Below are positions 1 through 9,473 of a stretch of DNA of 34,626 nucleotides, piece after piece. The position numbers were made by a program, and so were the translations under genes. Where the stretch lies: NCBI GenBank assembly GCA_001792215.1, contig MGGC01000032.1, positions 2,819 to 37,444 on the forward strand. Reading direction: 5' to 3'. The notes below the pieces were generated by a model, which was given only the letters and a program-made list of their open reading frames with translations, ran no database searches and was not told the origin of the DNA. The stretch is from Candidatus Woesebacteria bacterium RIFCSPHIGHO2_01_FULL_38_10 (GTDB taxonomy: Bacteria > Patescibacteriota > Microgenomatia > UBA8517). Within the stretch, counting starts at the first letter, position 1. The number at the start of each line of letters is the position of its first letter.

Positions 1-1614
1 AGAGTAAATAAGGAAAATGATACTTTTCAATTAATTCTTGACTTTCCGGAAAAAGTAGTTGGTAAAGATAATCTAAGAACTTTCGTGCTAACTTACCAGG
101 AGAAAAATCTAGTTTCAAGAATTGGCGAAATTTGGGAAATATCGATACCAAAAATTTTAGATAATACATTTGATAATTACAATCTTACCCTTTCGATACC
201 CAATTTTTTTGGTGAACTGGCATATATATCTCCGGAGCAGACTGAAACTAAACTAATCGGAGGAAGACGTCTTTATATTTTTAAAGGTGAAGAGGTTAGA
301 AAATTGGGAGTTAATGTCATCTTCGGAAGTTTTCAAACTTATGACTTTAGACTGACTTACCATCTTAAAAATACTTCAGAGGTTAATTCGCTAAAAGATA
401 TAACTATTCCACCCGATACCCCAAGTCAGAAGGTTTATTTAGACAAAATCTCACCCCCTCCAATAGATTTGAAGGTAGATACAGATGGCAACTGGTTAGC
501 TTTTTTTTCTTTAAAACCTAAAGAAGTCTTGGATATTGAAGCAAGCGGCTCCATCCAAATATTTTCTAAACCAGTAAACTACTTCGCCACATCCCCTGCA
601 AACCTAGTTTCAAATTCCAAACCGACTAAATTTTGGCAAGCGGATGATCCTGAAATCATAAAGCTTGCACAAGAACTGGAGTCACCTAAAGATATTTATG
701 ATTTTGTAGTAAATTACCTTTCTTATAACTACGATAAAGTTAAACCAAACGAAGAAGCAGGGAGATTAGGCGCCAGAGAGGCTCTTTTCAATCCCAGCTT
801 TTCAACATGCAGAGAGTTTACAGATCTTTTCATCGCAATTTCTCGAGCCAAAGGCATCCCTGCGAGAGAAATTAACGGATATGCAGATAGTGACAATCCT
901 AAAATTCAACCCCTCTCTTTGGTGTCGGATATTTTACATTCTTGGGTTGAGTATTGGAATGATCAAAAAAAGACTTGGATTCCGATTGATCCTACCTGGG
1001 AAGCAACCTCAGGCATCAACTATTTTGACAAATTTGATTTAAAGCATCTAGCATTTGTTATACACGGAGAAGATGACACACTACCTTACCCGGCAGGATC
1101 CTATAAAATTGAGTCTGAACTGGAAAAGGATGTGCATGTAACTCCCAGTTTGGACACGGTAAAAAATGTTGAATCATTAGAGATTAACCATAAAGAAAGT
1201 ACGCTCTTTTTGAAAAACAGAATTGACTTTGAAATTAAAAATAGTGGTTCGACAGCATTCTACAATTTAAATGCAGATATTATAATGGATGGAAAAAATA
1301 TAAGAAACGAGTTTATAAAAGTTTTCCCTCCTTATGCAAAATACCACATTTCCTTAGAAGTCACCAACGGAATATTAGCTTCTAAAGCACCCTTTAATAT
1401 TATAATAAGGGTGGGTAAAGAAGAGAGTGATATTTTTATTAACAAGGGTAAAATAATAGTTAAACAACTTTTATTCTTATCTTGCCTATTGGTGATAGTC
1501 ATTGTTATTTTCTTTTTTAGGCCAATAAGAAAAAGACTGGTTTTTGTAAATAATTATTTAGTGCTAAATGTTAGAAAATTTGGAAAAATTAAATTTAGAA
1601 AAAATAAATCTTAA
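1..1614 (+). CDS. Transglutaminase-like domain membrane protein, 5' end outside window
   Basis: Frame is open from base 1 (RVNKENDTFQLILDFPEK...); Cys/His/Asp transglutaminase core FSTCREFTDLFIAISRAKGIPAREINGYA...LHSWVEYWNDQKKTWIPIDPTW; C-terminal TM helix. ORF-track start at 85 is an internal GTG. Confidence 0.85.
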   Translation, partial: RVNKENDTFQLILDFPEKVVGKDNLRTFVLTYQEKNLVSRIGEIWEISIPKILDNTFDNYNLTLSIPNFFGELAYISPEQTETKLIGGRRLYIFKGEEVRKLGVNVIFGSFQTYDFRLTYHLKNTSEVNSLKDITIPPDTPSQKVYLDKISPPPIDLKVDTDGNWLAFFSLKPKEVLDIEASGSIQIFSKPVNYFATSPANLVSNSKPTKFWQADDPEIIKLAQELESPKDIYDFVVNYLSYNYDKVKPNEEAGRLGAREALFNPSFSTCREFTDLFIAISRAKGIPAREINGYADSDNPKIQPLSLVSDILHSWVEYWNDQKKTWIPIDPTWEATSGINYFDKFDLKHLAFVIHGEDDTLPYPAGSYKIESELEKDVHVTPSLDTVKNVESLEINHKESTLFLKNRIDFEIKNSGSTAFYNLNADIIMDGKNIRNEFIKVFPPYAKYHISLEVTNGILASKAPFNIIIRVGKEESDIFINKGKIIVKQLLFLSCLLVIVIVIFFFRPIRKRLVFVNNYLVLNVRKFGKIKFRKNKS

Positions 1615-2896
1615 TAAAGTTCCTACTAGTAACGGAATCTATGTTTTTTGGGACAAAAAAGAACTCCCCTTATATATTGGTAAATCAAAAAATCTTCGCA
1701 TTAGACTGCAATCATATCTTTTAGCAAAACTTACCGGAAAATCCAAAAAATTGATTGAATTATCCCAATCTTTTTCTTACATAAAAGTTGCTTCAGATCT
1801 GGAATCTCTTTTACTTGAAGCCAATTTAGTTAAGAAGTTTCAACCCAAATTTAACATCCAACTCAAGGATGATAAAAACCCGTTATATATAAAAATAACC
1901 AAAGAAGATTATCCAAGAGTACTAGCTGTAAGAAAGGAAGAAGAAGACTCAATATATTTCGGACCTTTTCCTTCGTCGACCAATGTCAAAAGTGTGCTTT
2001 GGCTTTTAAGAAAGATTTTTCCTTTTTCCCAACATAAAGTTGGTAAAAAACCCTGTCTCTACAGCCAAATTGAGCTTTGTGATCCCTGTCCTTCGAAGAT
2101 AGAAAAGGTTAGGAATTCTTCGAAAAAAAACGAACTAAAAAAAAGGTATAAGTCAAATGTAAGGATGATAAAAACTATTCTTTCTGGAAAAGTAAAAGTT
2201 GTACGTCTGAATTTAGAGAAAGACATGAGGCGACTTGCAAAAGAAGAAAAATTCGAAGAGGCTCTTTTACAAAGGAAAAAAATCGAAAAATTAGATTATG
2301 TCACTCAACCTATCAATCCAGTAACTTTTTATCTTAAAAATCCTAACTTTCTGGCAGATATAAGAAATCAAGAAATAATAAATCTAAAAAAAATTATTTC
2401 CAAGTATATTAAATCCAATTGTCAAAGAATCGAATCTTATGACGTGTCCCATATTTCGGGCAGTTACCCTACTGCCTCTATGGTTACATTTATCAATGGT
2501 GATGCTGATAAAGCTTTTTATCGGCATTTTAAAATTAAACAAAAAATGGGAAAAAGCGATACAGATTCTTTGAGAGAGGTTATTAAAAGAAGAATAAAAC
2601 ATTTCTCCTCCTGGGGAATGCCAGACCTTATTGTGGTTGACGGTGGTAAACCTCAGGTATCTGTCTTTTTCAAAGAGCTTAATAATTTTAATGTTCCAGT
2701 GGTAGGATTAGCAAAGAGAGAAGATTTATTGGTTATTCCTGTTGTAAAAAATTCCTATTCTATTAACTTTATAACTTTTAGGTTAAAAAGCGGTCAAGCT
2801 CGTAATCTGTTGCATAGGATGCGCGATGAAGCTCACCGTTTTGCCAGAAGTTACCACACTAAACTTGTAAAAATAAAGCTTTTTAGAAACTTTTAA
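1568..2896 (+). CDS. uvrC: UvrC-like excinuclease subunit lacking the C-terminal HhH region
   Basis: GIY-YIG N-terminus (NGIYVFWDKKELPLYIGKSKNLRIRLQSY), UVR-like motif (MRRLAKEEKFEEALLQRKKIEKL), RNase H-like domain (SYDVSHISGSYPTASMVTF...LIVVDGGKPQV); ends after RDEAHRFARSYH. Overlaps preceding gene. Confidence 0.85.
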   Translation: MLENLEKLNLEKINLNKVPTSNGIYVFWDKKELPLYIGKSKNLRIRLQSYLLAKLTGKSKKLIELSQSFSYIKVASDLESLLLEANLVKKFQPKFNIQLKDDKNPLYIKITKEDYPRVLAVRKEEEDSIYFGPFPSSTNVKSVLWLLRKIFPFSQHKVGKKPCLYSQIELCDPCPSKIEKVRNSSKKNELKKRYKSNVRMIKTILSGKVKVVRLNLEKDMRRLAKEEKFEEALLQRKKIEKLDYVTQPINPVTFYLKNPNFLADIRNQEIINLKKIISKYIKSNCQRIESYDVSHISGSYPTASMVTFINGDADKAFYRHFKIKQKMGKSDTDSLREVIKRRIKHFSSWGMPDLIVVDGGKPQVSVFFKELNNFNVPVVGLAKREDLLVIPVVKNSYSINFITFRLKSGQARNLLHRMRDEAHRFARSYHTKLVKIKLFRNF

Positions 2897-2935
2897 GGTT
2901 TTTTAAGTGGTAGATTTAGTGTAAAATTATTTTTA

Positions 2936-3337
2936 GTGAAAAAAGTATTAAGAAATTATGCAATCGATACTTTTTCTCTTTGGGTTGTGGCCAATATCGC
3001 TCGGGGTTTAATTTTTGAGAACGGTATAAAGACATTTCTTATTGCAGGTTTCGGAGTTACCATCATATCACATATAGCCAAACCAGTTATAAATTTACTT
3101 CTACTTCCTTTAAATTTAATTACTTTTGGTATTTTTAGATGGGTATCATCTGCAATTGTAATTTATGTAGTAAGCCTTGTCGTGGATGATTTTAAGGTTA
3201 TCGCTTTCAACTTTTCTGGTTTTTCAAGCAAGTGGTTCGATTTTCCCGCTATCAATTTACAAGGAACTTTGTCTTACATCGGTTTTTCCTTCCTTCTATC
3301 GATAATAAGCTCTTTTATCTATTGGTTGATAAAGTAG
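2936..3337 (+). CDS. Small 4-TM membrane protein, phage-holin-family-IV / DUF-type
   Basis: GTG start, four hydrophobic helices, pattern AKPVINLLLLPLNLITFGIFRWVSSAIVIYVV typical of this family. Confidence 0.7.
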   Translation: MKKVLRNYAIDTFSLWVVANIARGLIFENGIKTFLIAGFGVTIISHIAKPVINLLLLPLNLITFGIFRWVSSAIVIYVVSLVVDDFKVIAFNFSGFSSKWFDFPAINLQGTLSYIGFSFLLSIISSFIYWLIK

Positions 3338-3351
3338 TATAATTAGGGTAA

Positions 3352-3564
3352 ATGACTAAGATTTTTTTGTTGGCTCAAATTATCCTTTCTCCCTTATTAA
3401 TCTTTTTAATACTAATTCAATCTCGAGAATCCGGTTTTGTAAGGTCTTGGAAAGTATCAGCTTCAAGCTTTACAAGACGGGGTTTAGAAAAAGTTGTTTT
3501 TAAACTAACTTTTGTTGTAGCCGCGCTATTTATAATCATTTCTATCTTACGCTTTACTCTTTAA
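3352..3564 (+). CDS. secG: SecG-like preprotein translocase subunit
   Basis: 70 aa, two TM helices flanking a polar loop; LLIFLILIQSRESGF...TRRGLEKVVFKLTFVVAALFIIISI. Confidence 0.7.
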   Translation: MTKIFLLAQIILSPLLIFLILIQSRESGFVRSWKVSASSFTRRGLEKVVFKLTFVVAALFIIISILRFTL

Positions 3565-3589
3565 TAACTACCCATATACGCAATTTAAA

Positions 3590-4915
3590 ATGCAAAGAAT
3601 CCGTTTTACCTTATTTTTTGCAGCCGCTTACCTTAATAAGTTCAAATCACTTATATTTTCTGGAATTGTAGTGGGAATTGCCGTCTTTTTTTTATTCAGG
3701 CAATTTAGCCCTTTTCTTTTCGTTGAAAAAGAAAGAATAGGAATAACTGGACGTTATCCGGTAAATAATCTACCTTTGGATATTTTAAATATGTTGAGTG
3801 AAGGTTTAACTTCGTTTGATGATTTTGGAAACGTTGTGCCTTCCTTAGCCCAAAAATGGGAAACACCAGATAAGGGAAAAACTTGGATTTTTAGTCTGAG
3901 TGATGGTATTTTTTGGCAAGATGGGAAAAGACTTGTAAGTCAGGAAATTATCTATCAATTTTCTGATGTAAAGATAGAGACACCCGACGAAAAAACAATC
4001 GTTTTTAAATTAGATGAACCTTTTAGTCCTTTTCCTGGTATCGTGTCCAGACCAACATTTAGAAAAGGATTTTTGGGGACCGGAAAGTGGAAAGTGAAAA
4101 AAATCATTGTCAATGGAAATTTTGTACAGGAATTAATTATTGAAAATAAAGGTGGGGAAGAAGGAATGAGAAAGCAAAAAATTTTCAGGTTTTATCCAAG
4201 TATTGATGGCACAAAGCTGGCTTTTAAGTTAGGTGAAATTGATAGTATAAAAGATTTAATTGATCCTTCACCTTTGGATAAATGGAGAAATACTGAACAA
4301 TCACTTGAAATAAATAAAAATCAGGTGGTTACAATTTTTTTTAATACTCAGGATGAACTTTTGTCTGATAAGTCGGTAAGGCAAGCCTTAACTTACGCTT
4401 TGGATAAAGAAAAGTTTATGACTCGGGCGCTTGGTCCAATCTCACCAAACTCCTGGGCCTACAATCCTCAGATAAAAGAGTACGATTATAATGTTGAAAG
4501 AGCTAAGGAGTTGATTGAAAAAATTGGAAAAGAAAGGACAAAGAAATTAAAACTTGCAAGTAGTCCGTTTTTACTCAATGTAGCTGAAAAAGTTGCTCAA
4601 GATTGGAGGGAAATTGGTCTTGATGTAGTAATACAAGTTTCATCGATTATTCCCAGCGAATTCCAAACATATTTAACCGTTTATGAGATTCCTAGAGACC
4701 CTGATCAATACGCAATATGGCACTCGACTCAAAAATCAATAAATATTTCAAAATACTCTGACCCAAGGATAGATAAGTTATTGGAAGACGGAAGAACTCT
4801 TTTAGAAATTGAAGAAAGAAGAAAGGTGTATCTAGACTTTCAAAGATTTTTATTAGAGGAACTTCCGGCAGCCTTTTTATATCACCCGGTCTATTACACA
4901 ATTAGACGCAGATGA
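3590..4915 (+). CDS. ABC transporter solute-binding protein, family 5 (peptide-type), membrane anchored
   Basis: N-terminal TM; SLAQKWETPDKGKTWIFSLSDGIFWQDGKRL, SVRQALTYALDKEKF motifs. Confidence 0.8.
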   Translation: MQRIRFTLFFAAAYLNKFKSLIFSGIVVGIAVFFLFRQFSPFLFVEKERIGITGRYPVNNLPLDILNMLSEGLTSFDDFGNVVPSLAQKWETPDKGKTWIFSLSDGIFWQDGKRLVSQEIIYQFSDVKIETPDEKTIVFKLDEPFSPFPGIVSRPTFRKGFLGTGKWKVKKIIVNGNFVQELIIENKGGEEGMRKQKIFRFYPSIDGTKLAFKLGEIDSIKDLIDPSPLDKWRNTEQSLEINKNQVVTIFFNTQDELLSDKSVRQALTYALDKEKFMTRALGPISPNSWAYNPQIKEYDYNVERAKELIEKIGKERTKKLKLASSPFLLNVAEKVAQDWREIGLDVVIQVSSIIPSEFQTYLTVYEIPRDPDQYAIWHSTQKSINISKYSDPRIDKLLEDGRTLLEIEERRKVYLDFQRFLLEELPAAFLYHPVYYTIRRR

Positions 4916-4924
4916 GGCTTTTCC

Positions 4925-6682
4925 TTATTCAGGTACCTCAATTACTTCTTCTTTTTTCTCTCTTATAAATAACGTCCATTCCTCAAAAATTTCTATAATA
5001 TTTTTAAGTGGAGCTTCAATAATAAAATCGAGAAAAACCGTAAAGAAATTAAGTGCTGATAAACCCTTGGAAAGATAAAATCCGAAGTTGAGAAAAGGTA
5101 GAGAAAGATAACCAATTAGATGAGAAAAGAATCCTTCCTTTTCCGATTCAACCTTGAGTTGGGAAGCATGATATCTAATTCTGAATGCAAAAAGGATGAC
5201 CAAAGAAAGAAAAACGAAAAAGACTAAAATTCCGGAAATTGAGAAGTTTAGTTTAAAAAGCAAGAAACTGATTCCTCCAAAAACGCTAAAAAAAAGCAAA
5301 GTGTAAAAAATGCCAAAAATACTGATAAGCCAAGGATTTCCCTTATTTTTTCCTATAGAGAATTGGTATCGTACGGGGTTTTCGCTTTTATAAATAACAG
5401 TATTTATTTTTTCTATTATCAATTGAGTATTTTTGGCTCCTGGAACTGTTATAGAAAAACTAATTAACCACATCATAAAAGGGGGGAGAGCAATATTTAT
5501 AAAAAGTGGGGTATACCTTACATCCCCAAAACGATATATTTCGTAAGGAATTTCCAGTAAAAATGCAAATAACACCTTAGTTAAAAAGATATAAAAAATG
5601 CTTCTGATTATACCCTTATTTACTTTTACTTTTAATTTTTTATAGGTTTCTTCACAAACTCTCTTTATCGAGCTATTTAATTTTTTCCTGTCAGAAATAA
5701 GAGATTCTATCTCGGAATTTTTTTCTGTAATTAGTCTGAAAATTTCAAAGGCGGGAGAGTGTTTTTGAATTTTTCTGAAAATATAGTATCTTCCCGGATA
5801 ATTTAGATCATTCTCAATATTTTTAAAAATTTCCGGAAAATTATTAATGAAAATATATAAATCTTCCTCATTAGACCTACCCCAACCTGGAAAACTTTTC
5901 ATTAAAAGGTAGTAACGCATTATTGCTTCGTCAGACTTGACCAATGAACGATGGATTGCTAAATAGATCTGAATTTCCCTTTTCTTTGGAGAAAGACCTT
6001 TATCTTTCCAATCAAAATTAGAGTTAAACCAATCAAGCATTAAATTTATATAGAGATCTTTTTTGGAAGGATCAATTAAATCTTCAATTTCAGAAGAGGC
6101 AACTCCCCATAGCCATTTTTTCACTTTGCTTAAAGAAAGACCCGTGGGAAGATTATCTAAATTTTTAAGGAGAAAAAAATATTTGTCAATAATTTTAGCC
6201 ACTTCACTTATTCTGCTTGAAGGAATAGAATTATTTGCCAAGTATCTTACCCATACTAATTCTCTTATTAAGTTTTCGGAGATCTTTTTCGAGTCAACTG
6301 AGTTTTTTATGCTTTCTTTCTCCCAGACCAGCCTTCTAAGTATCCTTTCAATCGCATTTCTTCTTAAAACATGTTCTCCTTTATACTCAATAAGTGTCCT
6401 TAACCTCTCGTATAATCGGGCAATATTCCCAAGCACTGCACTAACCTGAATATTAGATTCAGATAGATTTAATTTAAGATCTTTCTGATAATTATCAAGA
6501 AAAGTTAAGATGTTATCCGATAAGTCTTGTTTCCCTACAGTTTTGCTATCAGGGGGGGGTGTTGCAGTTTGAGCAAAAGACTGATCGATGCTTTGTCTGT
6601 GTTCGAATGTTTGAACAGTTTCACCCTCGTTTTCAATTAGAATTTCGTTTTCTTCGCTTTTACTTTGATAAATGGTAACCAC
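4925..6682 (-). CDS. Hypothetical multi-TM membrane protein with large N-terminal soluble region
   Basis: 585 aa ORF, GTG start, at least four hydrophobic helices in the C-terminal half; TATAAT on the minus strand 7 nt upstream of start. Confidence 0.7.
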   Translation of the reverse strand: MVTIYQSKSEENEILIENEGETVQTFEHRQSIDQSFAQTATPPPDSKTVGKQDLSDNILTFLDNYQKDLKLNLSESNIQVSAVLGNIARLYERLRTLIEYKGEHVLRRNAIERILRRLVWEKESIKNSVDSKKISENLIRELVWVRYLANNSIPSSRISEVAKIIDKYFFLLKNLDNLPTGLSLSKVKKWLWGVASSEIEDLIDPSKKDLYINLMLDWFNSNFDWKDKGLSPKKREIQIYLAIHRSLVKSDEAIMRYYLLMKSFPGWGRSNEEDLYIFINNFPEIFKNIENDLNYPGRYYIFRKIQKHSPAFEIFRLITEKNSEIESLISDRKKLNSSIKRVCEETYKKLKVKVNKGIIRSIFYIFLTKVLFAFLLEIPYEIYRFGDVRYTPLFINIALPPFMMWLISFSITVPGAKNTQLIIEKINTVIYKSENPVRYQFSIGKNKGNPWLISIFGIFYTLLFFSVFGGISFLLFKLNFSISGILVFFVFLSLVILFAFRIRYHASQLKVESEKEGFFSHLIGYLSLPFLNFGFYLSKGLSALNFFTVFLDFIIEAPLKNIIEIFEEWTLFIREKKEEVIEVPE

Positions 6683-6740
6683 AAGTTCAATTATATCATC
6701 AGAATCGTTTTTGGAAGGCGATTTAGGTTTTTAAGAAGGT

Positions 6741-7064
6741 TTAGTTGTGCTTGACATGCTTTCTTTGAACTATTTCCCTGTCTGGATAGGTTATTCCTTC
6801 AATAATTGCTCCGGTTAAAAAACCTTTGATTAACGAGTTATCAAGCCTTCCACCATCAACAAAAAATGTTATTGATAGTAGTAAAATTGAGGACCAAAAC
6901 CAGTGATGAATATGAATTACCCTGCCTGAAAAATTTATCCTTAAAACCGGAAAAAATTCTATGTTTTTGAATCTAAAATTGGGAAAATAATTTTTAAATC
7001 GAAAGGTAGACTTATAGAAAAAAATGCTTATTAGAAATGAAACTATAAAGAAAATAATTTGCAT
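6741..7064 (-). CDS. Small membrane protein with IHIHHWFW motif
   Basis: 107 aa, TM helices, conserved-looking VIHIHHWFWSSILLLSITFF...GFLTGAIIEGITYPDRE. Confidence 0.55.
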   Translation of the reverse strand: MQIIFFIVSFLISIFFYKSTFRFKNYFPNFRFKNIEFFPVLRINFSGRVIHIHHWFWSSILLLSITFFVDGGRLDNSLIKGFLTGAIIEGITYPDREIVQRKHVKHN

Positions 7065-7135
7065 ATCTTAAAATTTATTTATATCATAGGCTATAAGATA
7101 TTTAAGTGTAAAGTCAAACTCTTACTTAAATCAAG

Positions 7136-7468
7136 ATGGTAATATCTTTCCCTAAAATTCAAAAGTATTTAGAGAGTCTTGACTTAGCAAATGCCGATAA
7201 GTTGGATATTATAGCTAAGGAGTTAATTTTCGATGAAGCTTTTTACGAGAAGGTATCTCAAGCTTTAAGGCGGAGATTTTCAAGAGGAGCAGAAACAGTT
7301 GAAGCAATTGATAGAGGTGGTAGATTAACAAGAGTTAAAAGGGAAAAAAGAGGAGGTAAGTACAGATATCTTGTTTTAGGAGAGAATGGCGATTGGTTTG
7401 AGTCTAATGAGAGAATATGGATTGTGGCAATGTATGCTCTCTGGCAGGCATCAAAGAAACATTTTTAA
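7136..7468 (+). CDS. Hypothetical protein
   Basis: 110 aa ORF with ATG start, codon usage like neighbours. Confidence 0.5.
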   Translation: MVISFPKIQKYLESLDLANADKLDIIAKELIFDEAFYEKVSQALRRRFSRGAETVEAIDRGGRLTRVKREKRGGKYRYLVLGENGDWFESNERIWIVAMYALWQASKKHF

Positions 7469-7472
7469 AATT

Positions 7473-7757
7473 ATGATCGAGTTTAATCCTCCTTGCTTAA
7501 ACTTTCCTGAACAAGATTGCCTCGATACTTGCCCCTATAGGGAAAGTGCTCAACGAGAACTGAAAAAACAGGCAAGAGAAACTGGAACTGATCCTTTAAG
7601 CGCTAGGATCTCATTAAGGACTCTTCATTCAAAATTGCGAAAATCTGCTCCGGAATTTTATGAAGTAATGACCAGAACTAGAAAAGTGGTTTCAAGATTC
7701 AGAGGGACTCTTTGTGGCTGTCCGCATGCTCTCAGAAATAACGGCAACTACCCTTAA
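7473..7757 (+). CDS. Hypothetical cysteine-rich protein
   Basis: ATG at 7473 just downstream of the previous stop; MIEFNPPCLNFPEQDCLDTCPYRES...GTLCGCPHALR. The ORF-track start at 7386 overlaps the upstream gene and is less likely. Confidence 0.5.
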   Translation: MIEFNPPCLNFPEQDCLDTCPYRESAQRELKKQARETGTDPLSARISLRTLHSKLRKSAPEFYEVMTRTRKVVSRFRGTLCGCPHALRNNGNYP

Positions 7758-7848
7758 AATGCAACTTGTGTAAATTGTCCCCCACTCTCAATCTCCCTCA
7801 TTGTGTGTACATTTCTTTTAATCCTGTAGTAAAATACTTGTTTATTAT

Positions 7849-9237
7849 ATGTCAGAAAGAAGAAAAACGACTCCAGAAGTCCAAGAAGACTTAGAGAAAT
7901 TTAGAAAATATTTACCCGCTTATAACGATGAGCAACTATGAGTTATTGTCGGATCGATTGGTCCATTGAAAGAAGCCTTACAAGCTGGGCCATTAGGAGC
8001 GAAAAATTTTGATGATTATATTGGTAGACATCCTTTTCTCGAGAAAGAAGATAGAAAAGGTCAAACTCCCTTGACACGTTTGCGTTTAATTCTGCTTGAG
8101 TTGGAAAGACCTAAAGTAACTAGTTTAGAATATAGAGAAGCAGCAAGATCAGGAAGGCCTGCTCGATCAGTTACTAGACAACCCGGCAAAGAAGATTTTG
8201 AAGGAGAACCAAGAGAAAGAACTAGGTCTGTTATTGATCCGGAAACTGGAGATAGATTTTTTATAGTCAGGGATTATAATGATGCACAATATATTCTTCC
8301 AGGAACAAGAGCTGTTCATTTAAATCGACAGAAGGCAATAAATAATAAAACTCTAAGAGAAGTTATTGATCGGTGTGGCGAAACTCTAATGGTTATACAG
8401 GTTCCCCCATCACTTTTTAAAGCTTATTTATTAAAAGGTCAAAGATTAGGTAAATTAGCACAGCAAATCGTTGATAAGGGTATCGAACTAAGGGAGGGAA
8501 GAATCAGAGATGCTGCAGTTTACGATGGAGGGCGTTTACAACGCGATCCCGATTTTCTTACAAAAGAATCGGCTTTCAGACAAATACTTGGGAATAAAAA
8601 GTTGAGAGGAATATATGAAAAGATGGGAGAACTAGAATTTTCCGAAGCAACGGTTACAGATATGTATTTTAACACGGGGATGCTTATGGCCGGAAAAATT
8701 CCTCCAAGAGTTGCCTTATGGCAGATAGCTGAGAAACTTGATTTACCCATTAATATTGTTCAGCGTCGATTAAAAACAGTTCTTCATTGGATAGGAACGA
8801 AACTTTCAATTGAAGAGGCTAAATCTTATGACCCGGTAGTTGCAGCGCGAGCCGGTAAATTAGAAACTAGAGTCGTAAGACTCTCCGAGGCTCAGACCAA
8901 CCAGAAAAAATGGCAGAAATTAAGAGAAAGCTTAAAAATAGAATCAACCTTTCCACCCGAGGCGCTTCCCTCTGCAAGATGGGAAATATGGCGGTTAATT
9001 ACCAAAGCACTTCAGGATTCTAAATTTAGAAAGAGATTGGAAAAGTACATAAAAGGAGACCGTTATAATGAGCTAAGATGGAAGGCTATCTGTTATTATT
9101 ACCAAATAGGAGATGATTATCGTTCTGATAAGGCACTTACCTACTATGACATATCAAGATTAACTAACGGAACCGTTATAGAAAATATCCGCAATCGGAT
9201 TAACAGAGCACTCAGTGATTTAGGACTATTGGAATAA
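7849..9237 (+). CDS. Conserved-hypothetical gene interrupted by one in-frame TGA (7939-7941); possible pseudogene, recoding or sequence error
   Basis: ATG 7849 and ORF 7966-9237 share frame; reading MSERRKTTPEVQEDLEKFRKYLPAYNDEQL(TGA)VIVGSIGPLKEALQAGPLGAKNFDDYIGRHPF... Confidence 0.6.
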
Positions 9238-9394
9238 GAATGCTTTCATTTACAAAGACATCTCGCGATTAACTTGTAGGTACTGGCTTTTTTTTCCTGT
9301 TAGATGGATTACGTTTGCACCTTATAGTTGGGGTGAGTGAGCGGAGTCGAGCCAACAGCCTTCCCCTCAACTTCAAAAACTTCGTCTGTAAAAA

Positions 9395-9412
9395 TTTCGC
9401 TATTTAGCGAAA
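9395..9412. terminator. Hairpin in intergenic region, possible bidirectional terminator
   Basis: TTTCGCT-ATTT-AGCGAAA perfect 7-bp stem flanked by A-run on the right and A-run on the left. Confidence 0.35.
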
Positions 9413-9473
9413 AAGGACCAAAAGTGCTAAAATATGCTCCTCCCTCACAAAACCGGGGGGAAGTTTTTTTCAT

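Noticed and set aside
2384-2602. Minus-strand ORF inside the UvrC-like gene (and 4692-4901, 8520-8750, 15807-16133, 26464-26664)
   Set aside because: Antisense shadows of confident genes.
2936-3337. Prophage signal from holin-like protein
   Set aside because: This small 4-TM family is commonly chromosomal and no other phage genes are nearby.
6063-6449. 128-aa plus-strand ORF within the 4925-6682 gene
   Set aside because: Antisense to a longer ORF with its own promoter-like sequence and no recognisable domain.
7939-7965. Selenocysteine insertion (SECIS) after TGA 7939
   Set aside because: The 5-bp stem GGATC/GGTCC is short and its loop is slightly closer to the TGA than usual for bacterial SECIS; no sel genes or convincing tRNA-Sec in the window, and the second TGA gene has no comparable stem.
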